Shown in pieces: positions 8,941-10,398 of a stretch of DNA of 10,398 nt. Position numbers and translations under genes: made by a program. This stretch comes from Oxalobacteraceae bacterium (lineage in GTDB: Bacteria; Pseudomonadota; Gammaproteobacteria; Burkholderiales; Burkholderiaceae_D), in contig CANGFL010000019.1 in assembly GCA_947453015.1 (NCBI GenBank), forward strand, positions 1 to 10,398, read 5' to 3'. Position 1 is the stretch's first letter. Every line of letters starts with the position of its first letter. The notes under the pieces are model-generated. The model was not told the origin of the DNA. It searched no databases and saw only the letters and a list, made by a program, of their open reading frames with translations.

Positions 8941-10032
8941 ATGAAGAAAAAGATTCTTGCAATCGTCGTAGCGCCATTGTTAGTAAGTGGCTCAGCTTGG
9001 GCGCAAGCTAACCTGACCCTTTACGGCAATATCGATGCATCGGTGGTCAGCGCTAGTGGCATTGGCGCCGGTGACAATCGACGTACCAGCTTTGGTGAAG
9101 GCAACTGGGCTCCTTCTGTTTGGGGCGTACAGGGAACCGAAGATTTGGGCGGCGGAATGCGCGGCCTGTTTCATCTGGAAGGTGGTTATAACGCCGGCAA
9201 TGGCACAATCGCGAATGGCGGTACTACTGGCATCTTCAGTCGTTTGGCCAATGTAGGTGTCGGTGGATCATTCGGCACGTTTAGGGCCGGTCTTAATCTA
9301 TCCCCATTCATTAGTGCCTACACCTCAGTCTTAGGATTAGCAGGGAATAATTTTTATGTGCCTGCTTTGCAAATGCACAGAGCAGGTACGGTACTAAATA
9401 GCGTAGGCGCCAGCGTACCTGCCTACACCGGTGGCACCGATGCGGATCCAGGCTTTGCTACGACGGGTGGGTTTTTTATTCCCAATTCAATTACCTACAG
9501 CCTGCCATCTGACTCAATAGGTGGCTTTAACGGAAATCTGTTGTATTCCTTTGGCGGCATTGCAGGCTCCTCTTCCAGAAATCGACTGGTATCAGGAAAC
9601 CTAGGTTATGCATTTGGTGATGTAAATGTTATGGGCGCCATGTCGGATCGAGATGCGCAATACAGGCAATGGTTGATCGGCGCGAGTGTCCCGATTGGCA
9701 CAATACGACTGGCTGCCAACTATGTGCACTTCAGTCCAGAAACGGGTGATTCAACAAATACCTATGTACTAGGTGCAGAAACTCAAATGATGCCTGCAAT
9801 GCGCATAGGACTTAACTACGCACACAACAGTGGCCCAGGGGGTCCCGCCATAATTAATCTATCGACTGTATATACGCTATCAAAGACCACGCATCTTTAT
9901 GCAGCGTTCAATCGCGCGACCGAAGGCGTACCGTCATCCTACTCGGCGATTGTTGATTCTGGAACGAACGCGGCCTTAACTCAACCCGGCACATCGAATG
10001 CCGTGATGGTGGGCGTTCAAAAAGGTTTTTAA
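8941..10032 (+). CDS. Outer-membrane porin, betaproteobacterial general-porin type
   Basis: Trimeric beta-barrel channel for passive diffusion of small solutes across the outer membrane. The 363-residue precursor opens with a signal peptide, MKKKILAIVVAPLLVSGSAWA, cut at about 21-23. The mature part starts with LTLYGNIDASV, the standard first strand. Other family marks are GTEDLGGGMRGLFHLEGG (65-82), FSRLANVGVGGSFGTFRAG (99-117), where relatives have FGRQAYVGLSG.FGTVTLGR, and NSITYSLP followed by GFNGNLLYSFGG. Alternating strands continue to the C-terminal Phe of VGVQKGF, the signal read by the BAM complex. There are no cysteines. The length is typical of the Gram-negative porin family (Porin_4). 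It has a strong Shine-Dalgarno and its own terminator, so it is likely monocistronic. I saw no convincing sigma-70 promoter in the 228-base upstream gap. Pore specificity cannot be told from sequence. Confidence 0.93.
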   Translation: MKKKILAIVVAPLLVSGSAWAQANLTLYGNIDASVVSASGIGAGDNRRTSFGEGNWAPSVWGVQGTEDLGGGMRGLFHLEGGYNAGNGTIANGGTTGIFSRLANVGVGGSFGTFRAGLNLSPFISAYTSVLGLAGNNFYVPALQMHRAGTVLNSVGASVPAYTGGTDADPGFATTGGFFIPNSITYSLPSDSIGGFNGNLLYSFGGIAGSSSRNRLVSGNLGYAFGDVNVMGAMSDRDAQYRQWLIGASVPIGTIRLAANYVHFSPETGDSTNTYVLGAETQMMPAMRIGLNYAHNSGPGGPAIINLSTVYTLSKTTHLYAAFNRATEGVPSSYSAIVDSGTNAALTQPGTSNAVMVGVQKGF

Positions 10033-10053
10033 TAAAATCTAGTTGTTTGTATT

Positions 10054-10083
10054 AAAAAAGCCTGCCAGTTGGCAGGCTTTTTT
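10054..10083. terminator. Bidirectional intrinsic terminator between porin and DUF3025 gene
   Basis: GCCTGCCA (10060-10067) pairs with TGGCAGGC (10070-10077), flanked by A6 on the left and T7 on the right. The hairpin therefore ends in a T tract on both strands and can stop the rightward porin transcript and the leftward DUF3025 transcript. It starts about 20 bases after the porin stop and touches the stop codon of the opposing gene. Confidence 0.92.
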
Positions 10084-10397
10084 TAATGCTTTCGTAGAGA
10101 GCGAAACACTGTGGCATCGTCATAAAAATCGTCGGTCTGGTCATGCCACCAACCTGGCACACCTAATATCGGCAAATGATTGAAATCTGAAGTAAGAAAA
10201 CCTTTCGCCAAATTTTCAGCTACTTTAAAATCTAGCCAAGACTTTTTCTCCTCAACTGAAAATTCAAACCAATCACTCTCAACGGTAACACTCCAGACGT
10301 GAGCCGTAATTGCTTTATAAGGAGCGGTCAGTTTTTCGAGTAATGCGTGACCAAACAGAATAACTTCGCAGTGTTTGGAAAATTGATGCGGATCGAC
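10083..10397 (-). CDS. DUF3025-type protein (partial, N-terminus off window)
   Basis: Only the last 104 residues are present; the start lies beyond the right edge. The reading frame on the minus strand runs from 10397 to a TAA at 10083-10085. The visible part contains FGHALLEKLTAPYKAITAH, then a variable middle part, then LPILGVPGWW followed by FYDDATVFRSLRKH at the end. The pairs GHALLEK...P and PxLGVPGWW...FYDD.VFR are what I remember of DUF3025 proteins, which are common in beta- and gammaproteobacteria and have no known function. No signal peptide or membrane segment can be judged from this fragment. It is convergent with the porin, and the shared terminator touches its stop codon. Confidence 0.82.
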   Translation of the reverse strand, partial: VDPHQFSKHCEVILFGHALLEKLTAPYKAITAHVWSVTVESDWFEFSVEEKKSWLDFKVAENLAKGFLTSDFNHLPILGVPGWWHDQTDDFYDDATVFRSLRKH

Positions 10398-10398
10398 C

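Overview
The window looks like a stretch of the core chromosome of a betaproteobacterium, most likely Burkholderiales and perhaps near Oxalobacteraceae. Four things point there: the gene order lytic transglycosylase / proS / rppH / CNP1-like gene / proB / obgE / rpmA / rplU / ispB, the CNP1-like family itself, a Gram-negative porin of the betaproteobacterial type, and strong resemblance of RppH and ProB to proteins I remember from that order. The genus assignment is inference from memory.

Layout. Bases 1-2346 carry a leftward pair: proS, then 2 bases downstream a secreted SLT-type lytic transglycosylase that runs off the left edge. A 173-base divergent spacer separates proS from the rightward pair rppH (RNA 5' pyrophosphohydrolase, Nudix) and a secreted CNP1-like protein, which overlap by 4 bases. 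From 6607 leftward runs the cluster rplU (L21), rpmA (L27), obgE and proB. It is driven by a clear sigma-70 promoter (TTGACC, 17-base spacer, TATAAT) at 6714-6742. A hairpin-plus-T-tract sits between rpmA and obgE, and a second one after proB. Divergent from rplU, ispB (octaprenyl diphosphate synthase, ubiquinone side chain) starts at a GTG.

The right third is more individual. It holds a leftward gene of unknown function with a very acidic C-terminal tail (7864-8712), a rightward outer-membrane porin (8941-10032), a strong bidirectional terminator, and the C-terminal 104 residues of a leftward DUF3025-type protein cut by the right edge.

Functionally this is mostly housekeeping: tRNA charging, ribosome proteins and a ribosome-assembly GTPase, mRNA decay, proline and quinone synthesis, wall remodelling and outer-membrane permeability. 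I found no mobile element, CRISPR array, tRNA, rRNA or defence system. The points most worth a second look are the acidic-tailed unknown protein with its T8 tract near the start, the terminator-like element inside the ribosomal-protein/obgE cluster, and the roughly 100-base rplU leader.
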